DNA of 64,000 nt from Citrus sinensis (taxonomy: Eukaryota; Streptophyta; Magnoliopsida; Sapindales; Rutaceae). Location: NCBI RefSeq assembly GCF_022201045.2, contig NC_068557.1:28993501-29057500 (forward strand). The letters are read 5' to 3'. Positions 23,181 to 35,760 of this stretch are shown here, piece by piece. Position 1 is the stretch's first letter. Each line of letters opens with the position of its first letter. A model generated the notes under the pieces. The model was given only the letters and a program-made list of their open reading frames with translations, ran no database searches and was not told the DNA's origin. A program made the translations under genes and the position numbers.

Positions 23181-25463
23181 ATGTCTGGGTATTATTACGG
23201 ATGGAAGAGCTTCGACGAGGACGAGGACAGGGCAGAGAAACCTCGGAGGTTCGGTGTCACCGAGATGAGAAGTCCTCATTATACTCTCAGCAGCAGCCAT
23301 AACGTCCTCGAGGTTTTTCTCTTTCTTTATTTTTTATGAACTGAACCTTCTTTTTATAATTTGTTATTAAGTTGATAAGGTACTAACTTACATGGCATAA
23401 TATGATGATAAGAAGAGTGGAAACTCTTTTTTTTTTCACTCTTTCAATCATATCGCAGCCACTTCAATTCGTACATATGACTTGCTATAGATGAGTTGCT
23501 CTCCAGATGCTATGCCTTCTGATATAAATTGATTCACCTACCTAAGATGGATGAATTTTTTAATAAGCTTATGACTCCAGCTATATGGTCCTTATTTGTT
23601 GTTAAAAGACATGGTTTATTGTTTTGCTTTGAGGTACTGATGTCCTTGGTTAATGGAGCACGATTGATGTGTAACTCTGGGAGGTGATGCGGTTGGAGCG
23701 GTTCTACCGGTTCTTCTGACTGTTATTATGCTTTTCAGGACATTTTTGAGTCTATGGGGCAGTTTGTCGACGGATTGAAGTTCTCTGGGGGTTCCCACAG
23801 CCTGATGCCAAAACCCTTTATCGAAGAAGTTGTTAAAAGGGCACACCAACATGATGTATATGTAAGTACAGGTGACTGGGCTGAACATTTGATTCGTAAT
23901 GGTCCATCAGCTTTCAAAGAATATGTTGAGGTAAGTTGTGCTACAACAAACAACTATTGAGTCTCTTAATATTATTGCATAACTGATTTGGATATCCCCC
24001 CTGTGATATCTTTTTTTTTTTTTTAAAGGATTGTAAGCAGGTGGGATTTGACACAATCGAGCTAAATGTTGGATCACTAGAGATTCCTGAAGAAACTCTT
24101 CTCAGATACGTCCGCTTGGTTAAGAGTGCTGGTCTGAAAGCCAAGCCTAAATTTGCAGTAATGTTTAATAAGTCAGACATTCCCTCAGACCGTGATAGAG
24201 CATTTGGGGCTTATGTTGCTCGAGCACCTCGGTCGACTGGTATGACCATGGACTTTCGTTGATGATCTGCTATTACAACATGAAACTTAGTATTTTTTTT
24301 TTTTTATTTGTCTGCTTTTCTAGAGGTTGCCTGTTAACAATGCGGATATATATTTCTTATGATAAACATTGGCTGCAGATAAACTCTTTCTGGCATCTAA
24401 TCCAGAAATCGAGGTTGGTGTAGGTATCAACAAATCGAGGTTGGTTGAAAGCATGTTTAGTTTCTACTTGTGGGTAGCAGAGGTATCCATGCTATCAAGG
24501 GTAGTGAAGGGTCAAATTTAAACCCATAAACACCATAAGATTAGCTCAGAAAACTGCTACATTGCACCTTCCTTGAAATATATACTTTATTGAATGAATG
24601 CAAATATGGGACCTTTTAGTTAATTTGTCACAAATTGTTACAAAACTTTATTTAGGTGAGTGTTTAAGCAATTTCTTGTTTGCAAACCTAAATGGGCCCT
24701 ATTGAGTCATGTTGGCAATTATATGGGCAGAGGTTCGTTGTTGAGGTCAAGATTGTTTGTATAAGTATCTCCAACTCAAGAGACCCACACCAAAAATAAA
24801 TAAATAAAACAAAAAGAAGCAAAGCTGAATGTTTTAATGAAATGCTTGGTTTGTTTGAAGCCCTATCACTTTTCTTATCTTAAATTGCCTAAGTTGTGCT
24901 GAACTTTGGAATATTGAATGGGAAACTAGTGGTTGTCAGATGAGATATATTGAAAGAATTACAATCTGTTTAGGAAACTGATAATGACAAGATTGTAAAC
25001 AATCTTTCTAATGATGCATCACTTCTGTTTCTAAAGAATATGTTGAAGATGTGGATCTTTTGATCAGAAGGGCCGAAAGATGCTTAGAAGCTGGTGCAGA
25101 CATGATTATGATTGATTCTGATGATGTCTGCAAACACGCTGACTCTTTGAGGGCAGACATAATTGCAAAGGTCATTGGACGTCTAGGTCTTGAGAAGACC
25201 ATGTTTGAAGCAACAAATCCAAGAACTTCTGAGTGGTTCATCAGGCGCTATGGTCCGAAGGTATAACATTTATTGAGTGTTTCATTCCATTACTTAACTG
25301 GAGTCTTAGATGTGAATGACATACTTCTGACTGGTGGGGATCGGATTTGCAGGTAAATCTATTTGTGGATCACTCTCAAGTGATGGATCTAGAATGCCTC
25401 CGTGGCCGTAACTTGGGTAAAAGTCACAGATCTGTTTTGAGTTCGTCATATTTCCTGCTCTGA
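23181..25463 (+). CDS. HSA32: HSA32, heat-stress-associated 32-kDa protein
   Basis: HSA32 is a heat-induced plant protein needed for long-term acquired thermotolerance. It is related to archaeal phosphosulfolactate synthase (ComA family) but acts in heat memory together with HSP101. Five exons, 23181-23312, 23739-23930, 24029-24239, 25037-25260 and 25353-25463, total 870 nt and encode 289 residues, close to the 32-kDa size. Recognisable family blocks are GQFVDGLKFSGGSHSLMP, AHQHDVYVSTGDWAEHL, GFDTIELNVGSLEIP, RAERCLEAGADMIMIDSDDV and LFVDHSQVMDLECLRG, which form the TIM-barrel core. Intron 3 is the longest (about 800 nt). The start ATG is followed by MSGYYYGWKSFDEDEDR, a typical plant N-terminus. 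A heat-shock-element core sits just upstream. Confidence 0.95.
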
Positions 25464-26134
25464 GTGGCTACCAATTGTTGGGCCAAATCTGTGCCTTGGT
25501 GCAGCTGGTTTGTTATTGGTGTAATAATTTGTGTGTTGTGAAAATGTTGAAAATTGTGAGTGTATGAGTGTGAACGTGGCCAATAAATGCCTCAAAGCTT
25601 TTTAATGTGACATAAGATGGTTAATGTAAAACCTGGCGTCAGAGGTGTAAATTGCGTGGTGTTAATCCCAACTGAAATGGTGCTTTGGAGAATGATTAAG
25701 GCATTATAAAAACTCAAACTGGGAATTTGGATAATCTATGAAGCTACCGTTCTATAATTTCTTTCACCTTTCCCGTTGTTTTGACTTTTTGAGGACAAGG
25801 AACTACAAAATAAAATAAATCTATCAAAAACTGGGTTGGTGAAGTTTGAGTTGCGACACCAACCGAACCAGAGCTGCATGCTACACAATCTCAAAGCGAG
25901 TGATGCGTCTTTCGCAGGTTGTCTTGCCGCCCGCCTGATTTTATTTAGGGAACAGAGCAGATCCAATTCTTAAAATTCATTGCATTTATCACCGATTTAA
26001 AATGACGAATTAAAAAAACCTGGGGTATTTTTTTACGTATATACACCGATTTAATGGCCATGCAATAAATTACGTATAACAAATACAAATTGAAAAAAAA
26101 ACCTGGGGTTTGAGTCGTTGGTGGCGCACGAGTT
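25464..26134. other. Spacer between HSA32 and the ANR promoter
   Basis: It contains the HSA32 3' UTR and no recognised gene. A minus-strand 76-codon frame at 25736-25966 shows no domain. Confidence 0.4.
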
Positions 26135-26207
26135 CACGTGCGTACCTTCTTCCTCTGGGCACAATTTGAAATGACGAAAGTCTTTGTTAACTTTGAGCTC
26201 TATAAAA
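26135..26207 (+). promoter_or_regulatory. ANR promoter elements: G-box and TATA box
   Basis: A CACGTG G-box lies at 26135-26140 and TATAAAA at 26201-26207, followed by the ATG at 26286. ANR genes are known targets of the MYB-bHLH-WD40 complex, whose bHLH partner binds G-box/E-box sites. The link to this copy is inference. Confidence 0.55.
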
Positions 26208-26285
26208 TGCACTTTACCTCTAAAATATTGTAACAGCGCACACGGTCAGATTACAGTTAATAACAGTGCAGTATCATCATCAGTC

Positions 26286-29200
26286 ATGGCGACCCAATCC
26301 ACCCAAAAGAAGACGGCATGTGTTGTGGGTGGCACAGGATTTTTAGCTTCTTTGCTGATCAAGCTCTTGCTTCATAACGGCTATGCTGTTCATGCTACTG
26401 TCAGGGACCCAGGTTTGGTTCTACACACACACACACACACACACACATCTTCTTCTTCTTCTTCATTGCTAATTTGGATTTGGCCTCCATGACCAAAATT
26501 CATATTTTTCTTACCTATAAACTGTTTCCCTGTAAATCTGTAGTAGTTAAAGCTTGAGTACAATGTTTTTTTTTTGGGTGATCATTTCATGCTGAAATGT
26601 CGAAAGTTACGATTGTCTGATTGTCTCAATAATATGAAAATTCATGAAGCATGAATGAGTGCGAGGGTATGATAAGTATCTAATTTCATACGGAAAAGCT
26701 CAATGCGACATGTGGGCCTAATTTTAAATGGACATTGGACAAGCGATTAAGTGGGCATATGCGAAAGTGCTCCTTTCTGTTTTCAGGCCCAATTTTTGTC
26801 GGTTAATGTAGTGTTGTGACTATGCTCCGCTCTTGGCTCACAAGTGTAGAATTATTATTAACCCTCTTAACAACTTCTAAAACTCCCTTTTCTCAATTAA
26901 CCTCAATTAAAGTATTAAAAATATATTTATATGATTTTTATAACAATCCATTTTTTCCTCAAAATAACCTTAATTAGTTTTTTTTTTTTTTTAACTTTAG
27001 TAATGCCGCCATGGCGGTGAAATTCTTAAAGCTGGTTCTTCTTAGCACCAAACCTTTTTTTTAAGTTTAAATAACCAGAGCCCACGATCAACTAATTATA
27101 AAGTTTATTGACCCTCTTTTTTTTTTTAGGAAAATTATTATTACACCACTTATGTTTTGGCTTATGTTCATTCAACCACCACAAAATTTTAATATGTTCT
27201 CTGCACCATCTTTCTTTTTAAATTTGTATAAATTAGCCACTTTTGCACTAACACCATTAAATACTTTAAACGAATGACAATTTTATCCCTAAATGAATTA
27301 AAAGACTATTTATTTTATAAGAACTTTAAAAATATATTTTTAATTATAAAAATACCTCTAAATTTAATAAAAAATAAATCCCAAAATTAAAATTTTTATT
27401 TTTTAATAAAAAAAATATAATCATAAAAATAATTGCAAATTTTTTGATATAATAAAAATCCCCTAAATTATTAAAATTTTGGGAATTATTTTTTTATAAA
27501 TAAATTCAGTTATTTTTTATTAAAAATTTAGAAAATCTAAATTTAATAAAAATCAGCTGAGCACCTCTTTTTGGGATTTATTTTTATTAAAATTATGGGT
27601 ATTTTTATAATTATAATTTTGTTCAAAGCATAAAATGGTCTTTTAAATTATTTAGGGGTAAAATTATTATTTCATTTAAATTATCTAACGGTGTAAGTGC
27701 AAAAGTGGCTAATTGATACAAATTAAAAAAAGAAAGGTGATTTAAAGATCATGTTAGAATTTTGTAATGGTTGGATGAACATAAGACAAAATAGAGATAG
27801 TGTAATGATAATTTTCTTTTTTTTCAAGTCTTGGTGACAAATCATTTGATTCATCTCCATGTCTTACTTAAGTTTTATTAGTGTCGACTTTACTACAACT
27901 ACAGAGAAATTGTGAATTCAGAACTTCAGATTTATTATGACCGGAGGATCTGAAAATCTCTAAGTCTTATTAATTTCTCCGTACGCTAAATATACTTTGA
28001 TTCAAATTTTGCAAATACACAAGTGAAAAGAGTTTTCATTTAAATCATACTATAAGCAAGTTTTACTAAAATGGAAATGTGTTTTTAAGTAATATCTCTT
28101 ATGGGTAAAAGTGTAAATACATGACAATATCAAATAACCCTCGTGTTGTTAATTTAATAAATAATTTCATTAAAATATAATACGGATTCGAATATCCAAT
28201 TTTTTGGAGTCATTCGTATTCAGATTCAAATTCAAATTCAAATTCAAATCTATATGGATTTTAAGTTTTAGTATTTAGATTCACCCTTTTTAATGAGCGG
28301 ATCTAGATTTTCTAGAATTCGGGCAGGACCCAGATTTTTTTTTTTTTAATTTGGCCATCCCTGGCAATTTCATGAAACAATATGGCATGGAACAATGTAC
28401 TATAGTCTAATGAGTTTGTATTATCCAGAGAACCAGAAAAAGATCTCTCCCCTTATAGCACTTCAAGAATTGGGCGAACTGAAAATATTTAGAGCAGATC
28501 TAACTGATGAAGCGAGCTTTGATGCCCCTATATCTCGTTCTGACATTGTCTTCCATGTTGCAACGCCAGTCAATTTTTCATCTGATGATCCAGAGGTACA
28601 ATGTATTTGGTGTATATGTGTTTCTAGTTTTATGTGCATCAAAATGAAGCTGCTTGATTTTCAGTTGCAAGTATTTCTTTTTTCCATTTTCTTTTTCTCT
28701 ACAGACTGACATGATTAAGCCAGCAATCCAAGGAGTAGTGAATGTGCTGAAAGCCTGTACAAAAACAAAAACTGTTAAAAGGGTTATATTGACATCGTCA
28801 GCTGCTGCTGTATCAATTAATGCGCAAAATGTAACAGGTTTGGTCATGGACGAGAAAAACTGGACCGATGTTGAGTTTTTGAGTTCTGAGAAGCCACCAA
28901 CTTGGGTACTTAGGAAAATTCATTTCAGTATCGTTGGATATGCTCTGTGAGTTTTAACTAGTGTACATGGTCCAAAATGAACTAATCTGAGCGTGCAGGG
29001 GTACGCTGCATCCAAGACCTTAGCTGAAAGGGCTGCTTGCAAGTTTGCTCAAGAAAATAACATTGATCTCATTACCGTCATCCCTAGTCTCATGAGCGGT
29101 CCTTCTCTAACACCTGATATTCCCAGCAGCGTAGCCCTTGCCGCGACTTTGATTACAGGTACTGAACCAGACCTCAAAATGCATGCAATTGTAAAAATTG

Positions 29201-29699
29201 GTGTGTTGATGGTATATCACCACTTTTGCAGGAAATGACTTCCTCTTAAACGGTCTGAAAGGCATGCAAATGCTCTCAGGTTCAATCTCCATTTCACATG
29301 TGGAGGATGTTTGCCGTGCCCATATATTTTTGGCGGAGAAAGAATCTGCTTCTGGCCGCTACATCTGCTGTGCTGTCAATACCAGTGTTCCTGAACTTGC
29401 AAAGTTCCTCAACAAACGATTCCCCGAGTACAAAGTTCCAACGGAGTAAGCCTCCAGCCTCAAAAATATGCTTCTAATATATAATGTTAAACGTATCAAA
29501 TTGTTTACACGTTTCAGATGATGCGTTGCCGTCTAAGTCCTCTGCTCGTAATTGCAGTTTTGGAGATTTCCCCTCCGAGGCCAAGTTAATCCTTTCCTCA
29601 GAGAAGCTCATCAGTGAGGGTTTCTGCTTCAAGTATGGGATTGAAGACATTTATGACCAAACTGTGGAGTACTTGAAGACTAAGGGGATGCTCAAGTGA
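26286..29699 (+). CDS. ANR: Anthocyanidin reductase (BANYULS-type)
   Basis: ANR is an NADPH-dependent reductase of the extended short-chain dehydrogenase family that converts anthocyanidins to flavan-3-ols such as epicatechin, the start of proanthocyanidin synthesis. Six exons, 26286-26412, 28429-28595, 28705-28905, 28999-29158, 29232-29445 and 29558-29699, total 1011 nt and encode 336 residues, as expected. The Rossmann motif GGTGFLA is near the N-terminus. TSSAAAVSIN and the catalytic Tyr-Lys motif (Y-A-A-S-K) follow. GLKGMQMLSGSISISHVEDV and SGRYICCAVNTSVPE are strong ANR-type blocks, as is VMDEKNWTDVEFL. Intron 1 is 2.0 kb and holds a (CA)n/(TTC)n tract and a foldback element. DFR and LAR-type reductases are less similar. 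Enzyme activity of this copy is inferred. Confidence 0.92.
26423..26463. repeat. (CA)n then (TTC)n microsatellite in ANR intron 1
   Basis: About 12 CA units are followed directly by about five TTC units, 10 bp inside the 5' end of the intron. Confidence 0.9.
27130..27816. mobile_element. Foldback element in ANR intron 1
   Basis: Left arm and reverse-complemented right arm match over more than 200 bp with mismatches, from GGAAAATTATTATTACACCA to beyond the block reading AATTAGCCACTTTTGCAC near 27235 and its partner near 27700. The centre is A+T-rich and has no open frame. The long inverted repeats would suit a Mutator-like or foldback MITE. Flanking T runs hide the target duplication. Confidence 0.8.
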
Positions 29700-29960
29700 A
29701 AGTCTTGTCTATTTATTTTTGCCCAAGTATGGAGAAAAATAAGTATTATTTTATCTATTGAGGGACCGCTTGACCCGAAGCCTAGTTGAAACAGCTCGCT
29801 CGCATGTAATAGAATGAAATTTCTGATTTGTTTCGGCTATGATATCACGGCACTAATAAAAACCCAGGCCCAAACATGCTGTCTGGAGCACTTGGGTCTA
29901 GCAGGACATTTTATCTGGGCCTGCAAGGTCCAGATTTAACGTTTTGTTTTTTATTATTTA

Positions 29961-30003
<43 letters not shown>

Positions 30004-30475
30004 GTAAATGAGTAGAACTATTATAGCATCTTTTTTCTTTATTAAAATAAGAGGATTATTGATATTTACAATTAGATAATACTTGAGACTATTTTAATTA
30101 AATCTATGAAGTATAGCCTAGATAATAATTCTTGGGACTATTCCACATTAAATTTATGATGCACAACATAAATTTTTGACTTTGAATAACTAATATTTAA
30201 GAGATATCTACTTTATTTATATCTTGTAAAGGGAAAAACTGCTCCACCATATTAAAAATAATTGAGGGAAGAAATACCCACCACTTGGGCAAAGCCGAGT
30301 GGCTTATAGCATCCCTTTTAAAATCCTTACGACCCCCAAAAGAACAAAACTCAATTGAACCCGAGGATAGTGGACAATGATCTAGCTTTCAAGAACCCAT
30401 CATCATGAAAATTGAGGGCCGATATTTCAACTTTAGTATAGAGAAGATGTTAAAGTGAAATTAGGGGAAAAAAAA
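29700..30475. other. Spacer downstream of ANR with a (TTA)n microsatellite
   Basis: It holds the ANR 3' UTR. A TTATTA-type microsatellite spans about 29949-30003. No gene was recognised. Confidence 0.5.
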
Positions 30476-31343
30476 GGGTGGGGCTATTTGAACCCACTAA
30501 ACTACTCAATAAACCCACTTTTAAAAATAATTTTTTATGACTAAAATACTCTTAAATTAAATTACAATTATGGACATTAGAATTTAATATAAAAAAAAAA
30601 AACAGAAGTTTTATTATTTGAACCCATCTTTATATTCAACGTAGTTTTATTGAATCCTAATCATATTTTTATTAAACCTTAATCAATCAAGTAATGTGAT
30701 TCTTCTGTCAAGCAATATATTTTTGTTAAATGGGCACATGTGATTTGATTCAGAGTAACAAAGTTGGTTGTTATTGATTTGATGGATATTGATTTTATGG
30801 AGGAACAAAATAATATTGACAATAATTTGAACCATGAACATGTATGAAATAGCCAAATATTAATCCACATGATAGCAAGTATTAATTATAGAAGTATAAC
30901 ATCTAATAGAATTCATTTTATCATTTCAGTTTTTTAGTCCAAAATAATTCCATAAACTGAATTGGAACATGCCAAAGAGCAAAGTTGGATGCATATGCGA
31001 TGCTAACTTTAATGTACCCTACTTCATCATGAATGTATTCAAAAATCATTAAAAGCAATAACCTCATTTCCTTTCCTTTTGCTTCTTTTTTGATTTTTTT
31101 CAGAAGAATCTTGTTGACTTATATTCAACCGATTTTTACAAAAGAATTTAATGGGTTTATAAATGAATTTAATGGGTTTAATGAGTAAAATTACTATTAT
31201 TATAAAAATTGGGTTTAGTAAGGGTATATTAGGTATTTAAATGGGTTTATTGAGTAAAATTTAAAATTTTAAAATTTGAGGGTGGTTTTTTTTTTTTAGT
31301 AAATAGGTATATTAAGCACTTTGGTGGGTTCAAATAGTCTCAC
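30476..31343. mobile_element. Terminal-inverted-repeat element with CTATTTGAACCCAC ends
   Basis: The left end contains GGGGCTATTTGAACCCAC and the right end GTGGGTTCAAATAGTCTCAC, which are reverse-complementary over about 15 bp. ACTCAATAAACCCA near the left is matched by TGGGTTTATTGAGT near the right. The roughly 868-bp body has no convincing open frame. Both ends abut runs of 8-10 A residues that may be the target duplication. Confidence 0.65.
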
Positions 31344-34063
31344 AAAAAAAAAATCAAAACAAAATGTTAGAAAAAAAAAAAACATTGGCAAGCCAAGAGA
31401 AAATATCAAATACCATTAACAAAACCCTTGGAAGAGTCTATTAATTGCAAACAACTACATTGTATAGGGAATTTAAATTAGAATGAAATATTAAAGACAA
31501 GTCTTAGTATTAATATGAGATAAAAGATTATTTACTCTTTGGCTGAATGATGAATTGCTTGAGTCTCCTTATGGGAACTCAACTTTATTCTCTCAAGTTA
31601 GAATTGGATAGACGTCAGCATCTGCCCTTCTCTGTCTCAATATATATGTTAGGGATGACAAATTGGTCCATCCAAATTGGATATCTATATATCCAAATCA
31701 ATTAGATTGGATAATATCCATACAAAATCTTTTTGGATATAGATATGGATATCTTAAAAATTATTCAATTAGATATTAGATGGATATGGATATTTAATGG
31801 ATATCCAAAATTCAATTCATTTATCCAATTTTAAGTTAAAAAAATTTATATTGGAAGACTAAAATGAAAAAAATAAAAACAAATGTCATAGATTATTGAT
31901 TTAACAAACCCTCATATTATCACCAGCCGCTCGTCGCTCGTCGGACGCTCGTCATTCGTCGCTCATTACTCGCCGTTCATCTCTTCTCTTCTCTTTTCTC
32001 TCTATCACTGAGGAAAAGGAACAAGCGGAGGCAAACCTGGAACTCAAATCTCTCTCTTTTGACATCTGTATATGTAACTCAAATCTCTAAAACAGACATA
32101 ATATTGAATAAAATTTATTTATATATTTATAAACATGTATATATAATATCTTTTATGTGTGTATATAATAACTGATAACTAAAATATTTTTTTTTGTTAT
32201 TTTTTAAGTTGTTATATCAATATAATTGACAATAATAATTTTAATAATTTTATTTCCTAATTAAATAAGTATAGCTTTGATTTTTTTATAATATACGTAA
32301 GACATATATAAAATTGCATTAAGTATACAATTGATTCTCAAAATGAGACTTTAAAAAGCTAATCCTCTCATATTTTTCAAAATCTTCTATAGGATAAGTG
32401 ATTTTATTAAAAGTGATTTTGAAAATTTTATCAAATACCAAAATTAACTTTTATTTCTTTAAAATCATTTTTGAGTATCTATAAAACAATCTCGGACAAA
32501 CTTTTCATGTCTTATTCGCCCTTTCTCACTCTTTGCAAATGAGATGCGTAACTTAATTTTACCATATTAGGTTAGTACGTTTGACTAACGTACTTGGTTA
32601 AAAGGTAAATTGAATTTATCTAAATAAGTAAACTTAACGAAAGTTAATGCACGTGACACGACTCAAAAGTGTATTACTCTCAAGTATAAGAGTGTCTAGT
32701 TATAATATAACCCAGTGAGACCGGGGTTGAACCACATGGAGTTTTAAATCTAGTAAAACTAAGAAAATTAATTGTGGGAAAAAGAAATTATTTGAAATCA
32801 ATTTAAAAATAAGCTAAGGTTTAGGATCCACTCTCTGTATTCAAACTATAATTTTAATACTCTCTCATTTATATTTTGCCTCACTTTTACCAATTAATTA
32901 TTATATCATTTAATTTTATGTGTGTGGATAAATATAGAATAAAGTACCTAATGTGCCACACTATATTAATGTGTCGACATTATGTCAAAATACTATAAAA
33001 TCTAATGAAATTTATAAATTAACATGATATAAAAATAATTAGAAAAGAATTAAATAAACTTAAAAACTCATTTGAGAAAATAATAATAATTAATAGTTTG
33101 AAACATTGAGCTTCACCCTAGCTTAATAAAATTAGTTACTCATATTGAAAGAAAACACAACACTCTTTTTATTTGATAAACTTTTTAAAATATATTATAA
33201 AGAAAATTGATACAAACAGAAACAAGAAAAGAAAAAAAAGATAGAATTTCTTCAGTCTCGGCTTCAGCTCTCCAAAATAGCTCCCTCGTCCCCCGACTTT
33301 TATAGGCAACAATTGCCTCCTCTTCATTCTTTTTATTCTTATTTAATTTATTATTATATTATTATTTTATTTTTTATAAATTAAATGAATGTTGAGAAGT
33401 GTGATGGCCAGGTGGCGTGATGGCCTCCTGACCATCACAGGCAACCAAAACATGGTTGCCTTTTGCTTTTTTGTCATTTTATTCTTTTTTGTTTTTATTA
33501 TTTTATTATTACATCTCCTCAATTTTGTTCTAGTAGTTCTTCTTTGTTCCCGTTTTTAATTCCAATTCCATCTTTATTCCTGAAAAATATTTACAAGATA
33601 AAATTTAACAAATTACAAATTAATTTAACATAAAATATATTTGGGGAGTATTAAAATAATTTAGAAATAATGAACGCATTAATCGACACAATAAGTGAAA
33701 AACTAATAATTTTATCCTATTAAATGTACACTTTTTAGTGTCAATCCGCACGCCTGAGAGAATGTTAATGACAGAGTTAATAGTAACCATATTATTATTT
33801 TATATCGCTATTTATTTACAAGAAATAGTTAATTACTCCACCGGATACATGAATATCAAAACTTGTCTAATTTACTAAAACAATTGATGGATACCATCTA
33901 AATAGCTTTTCATTATCAACGTGTATTAGATTAAGTTACGAGTTCACGTAGAATAATATTATTTGTACTAGAAATAGTATAAAATTTAGTACAAAATATT
34001 AAAAAAATTATTTTGTAACGAATTTCTCTTTTATCTTGTAGTGTTTATATATATATATATATA
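31344..34063. other. A+T-rich transposon-derived region, unresolved
   Basis: No gene was recognised. TTAGGGATGACAA at about 31649 resembles the terminus of the hAT-type element at 34702, but no matching right end was found. A short GCTCGTCGCTCGTCG repeat lies at about 31928-31960. On the minus strand a TATAAAAG box at about 33297-33304 with C/T-rich flanks suggests an LTR-like promoter, but TG...CA ends and target duplications could not be assigned. Confidence 0.35.
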
Positions 34064-34188
34064 AGGGTCCTTCTATCTTACATGCATGTAAGATACATTC
34101 CTCTCACATGAATAGTGTGTGGGTCCCACACATGCACTATTCATGTGAGGGGGATGTATCTTACATGCATGTAAGATAGGGTTTGCCT
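34064..34188. mobile_element. Short hairpin MITE with near-perfect 45-bp arms
   Basis: Arms 34073-34117 and 34135-34179 are reverse complements with two mismatches. Each contains the self-palindrome CTTACATGCATGTAAG. The 17-nt loop itself contains the near-palindrome TGTGGGTCCCACA. The element sits in a TATATA context, which would suit TA-targeting (Stowaway-like) insertion. Confidence 0.8.
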
Positions 34189-34693
34189 ATATATAAATGT
34201 GCTGTTTTTCTTCACACACACACACATCAGTACATCACTGTTAGTTGACATATCATTGCACGCATAAGTTCAAAATGAAATGCCACGTTGCTATGTGAAC
34301 TGTGAAGGAAAATCTACGTACTCTCAAAGTATGTAGCAGACGCGGAGCATGATGTGATGGTACGAGGACGGAGATACACCGTGATGATCAAACAGATTCT
34401 TCCTAAATCCTAATCTGCACGCTAGCGATTAATTAATTTCAATTGATTTCAATTTTGGATCATTTACCTGATTCATTCAAAGGGACCTTACAAACGTACG
34501 TGTGAATGCATGCATTCAGTGGATTGGACCGATGTGTTGCCTTCATCTGATTGAACCAGCCACCAGACCACATGGGCTGCTTCCCTATGTGCAGATAAAA
34601 CGTGTTTCATGCTTCTAGCTCCGGCATAATTAATTTTAATGATCGTTGAAAAATCCGAGGCCAAGCTCAAGATTGACGTGGTAGTCAATATCG
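34189..34693. other. Spacer between two small elements
   Basis: A short CA tract at about 34214-34225 is present. No gene was recognised. Confidence 0.4.
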
Positions 34694-34701
34694 CCATTTA
34701 T

Positions 34702-35691
34702 TAGGGATGGCAATTTCCGGGTCCGGGTCCGGGTCCGGGTTTAGCCATTCCGGATCCGGACCCAGACACCAAATTCTCATTACCGGACCCGCATTGAATC
34801 CGGTTTTTTTTCCATCCGGGTCCGGTCCGGGTTCAACCCGGAAAATCCGGGTTTCCGAATTCCGGGTTTTGAACCCGGATTGCTTTCCTTAAGTTGCTGG
34901 AAAAATGAAAAAAAAAAAAAGAACACAATTACACCAACCAGAACCAAATTGCTTCCAGAATTCAGATTGCTTTAGTTTAGTGCAACAAAATTTCAAATAC
35001 AAAACATATAACTTCAAATCCAGGTTCTAAAACAAATACAACAGCCGCGAAATCCACCCCCACAGGCCACAGAACACAGCCCAAAATCCACCCCCACAGG
35101 CCACAAAACACAGCCGCAAAATCCACCCCCTTTTGCTGGCCGCGATAGAGTGAGAGATGAGACGAGTGATGCTGATGCTGATGCTGATGAGTGATGAAAC
35201 AAACACAAGCGCACCGTGAAGGTGATGACAGTCATGCCGCAGAGGATTTGATTTGAAGAAGAGAAATTACAAGAGAGTTGAAGAGAGAGTGAGAGAGATT
35301 GAGTGAGAAACGGGTGAGAGAGAATGAGAGAGGAACAGCCGAACATATGAGAGATTGAGAGGAGAAGTTGAAGAGAGTGAGAGATCGAGAGAGGAACGAG
35401 TGAGAGAGATTGAGATTTGAGAGAGGAGTGAACGAATGAGAGATTGAGAGGGCTAGGGTTTCATTTTTTTCTATTTATATTTAATAATTTTTAAAAAATT
35501 AATATTAAAATAAATAATATCCGGATCTGGGTTCCGGATTTGCGGGTTCACCTGAAACCGGATTCGGACCCGAAAATATGCGGGTTTTGAAAAACCGATC
35601 CAGATTCCGCATAAAATTTGTTCCGGTGCGGGTTGAACCCGGATCGGATTTTCCGGGTTCATTCCGGATCCGGGTTTGGTTGCCATCCCTA
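34702..35691. mobile_element. 990-bp hAT-type non-autonomous element
   Basis: It has perfect 12-bp terminal inverted repeats, TAGGGATGGCAA at the left and TTGCCATCCCTA at the right. An exact 8-bp target duplication, CCATTTAT, lies at 34694-34701 and 35692-35699. Sub-terminal regions are built of CCGGGT/CCGGAT repeats on both sides. The interior has a GATGCT repeat (about 35166-35188), CCACAGGCCACA-type repeats and a long GAGAGA-rich tract. A 110-codon minus-strand frame inside has no transposase features. The 8-bp duplication points to the hAT superfamily. Confidence 0.9.
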
Positions 35692-35760
35692 CCATTTATC
35701 CTTCCACTCGACTAATTATGACGCTACCAATTTGTGACTTGTTATAAACTTATACAAAAG

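Noticed and set aside
29949-30003. Regular repeat array considered as CRISPR-like
   Set aside because: It is a trinucleotide microsatellite without spacers, and the DNA is clearly eukaryotic.
35014-35346. 110-codon minus-strand frame within the hAT-type element
   Set aside because: Low-complexity product with no transposase motif; it mirrors CCACAGGCC and GAGA repeats.
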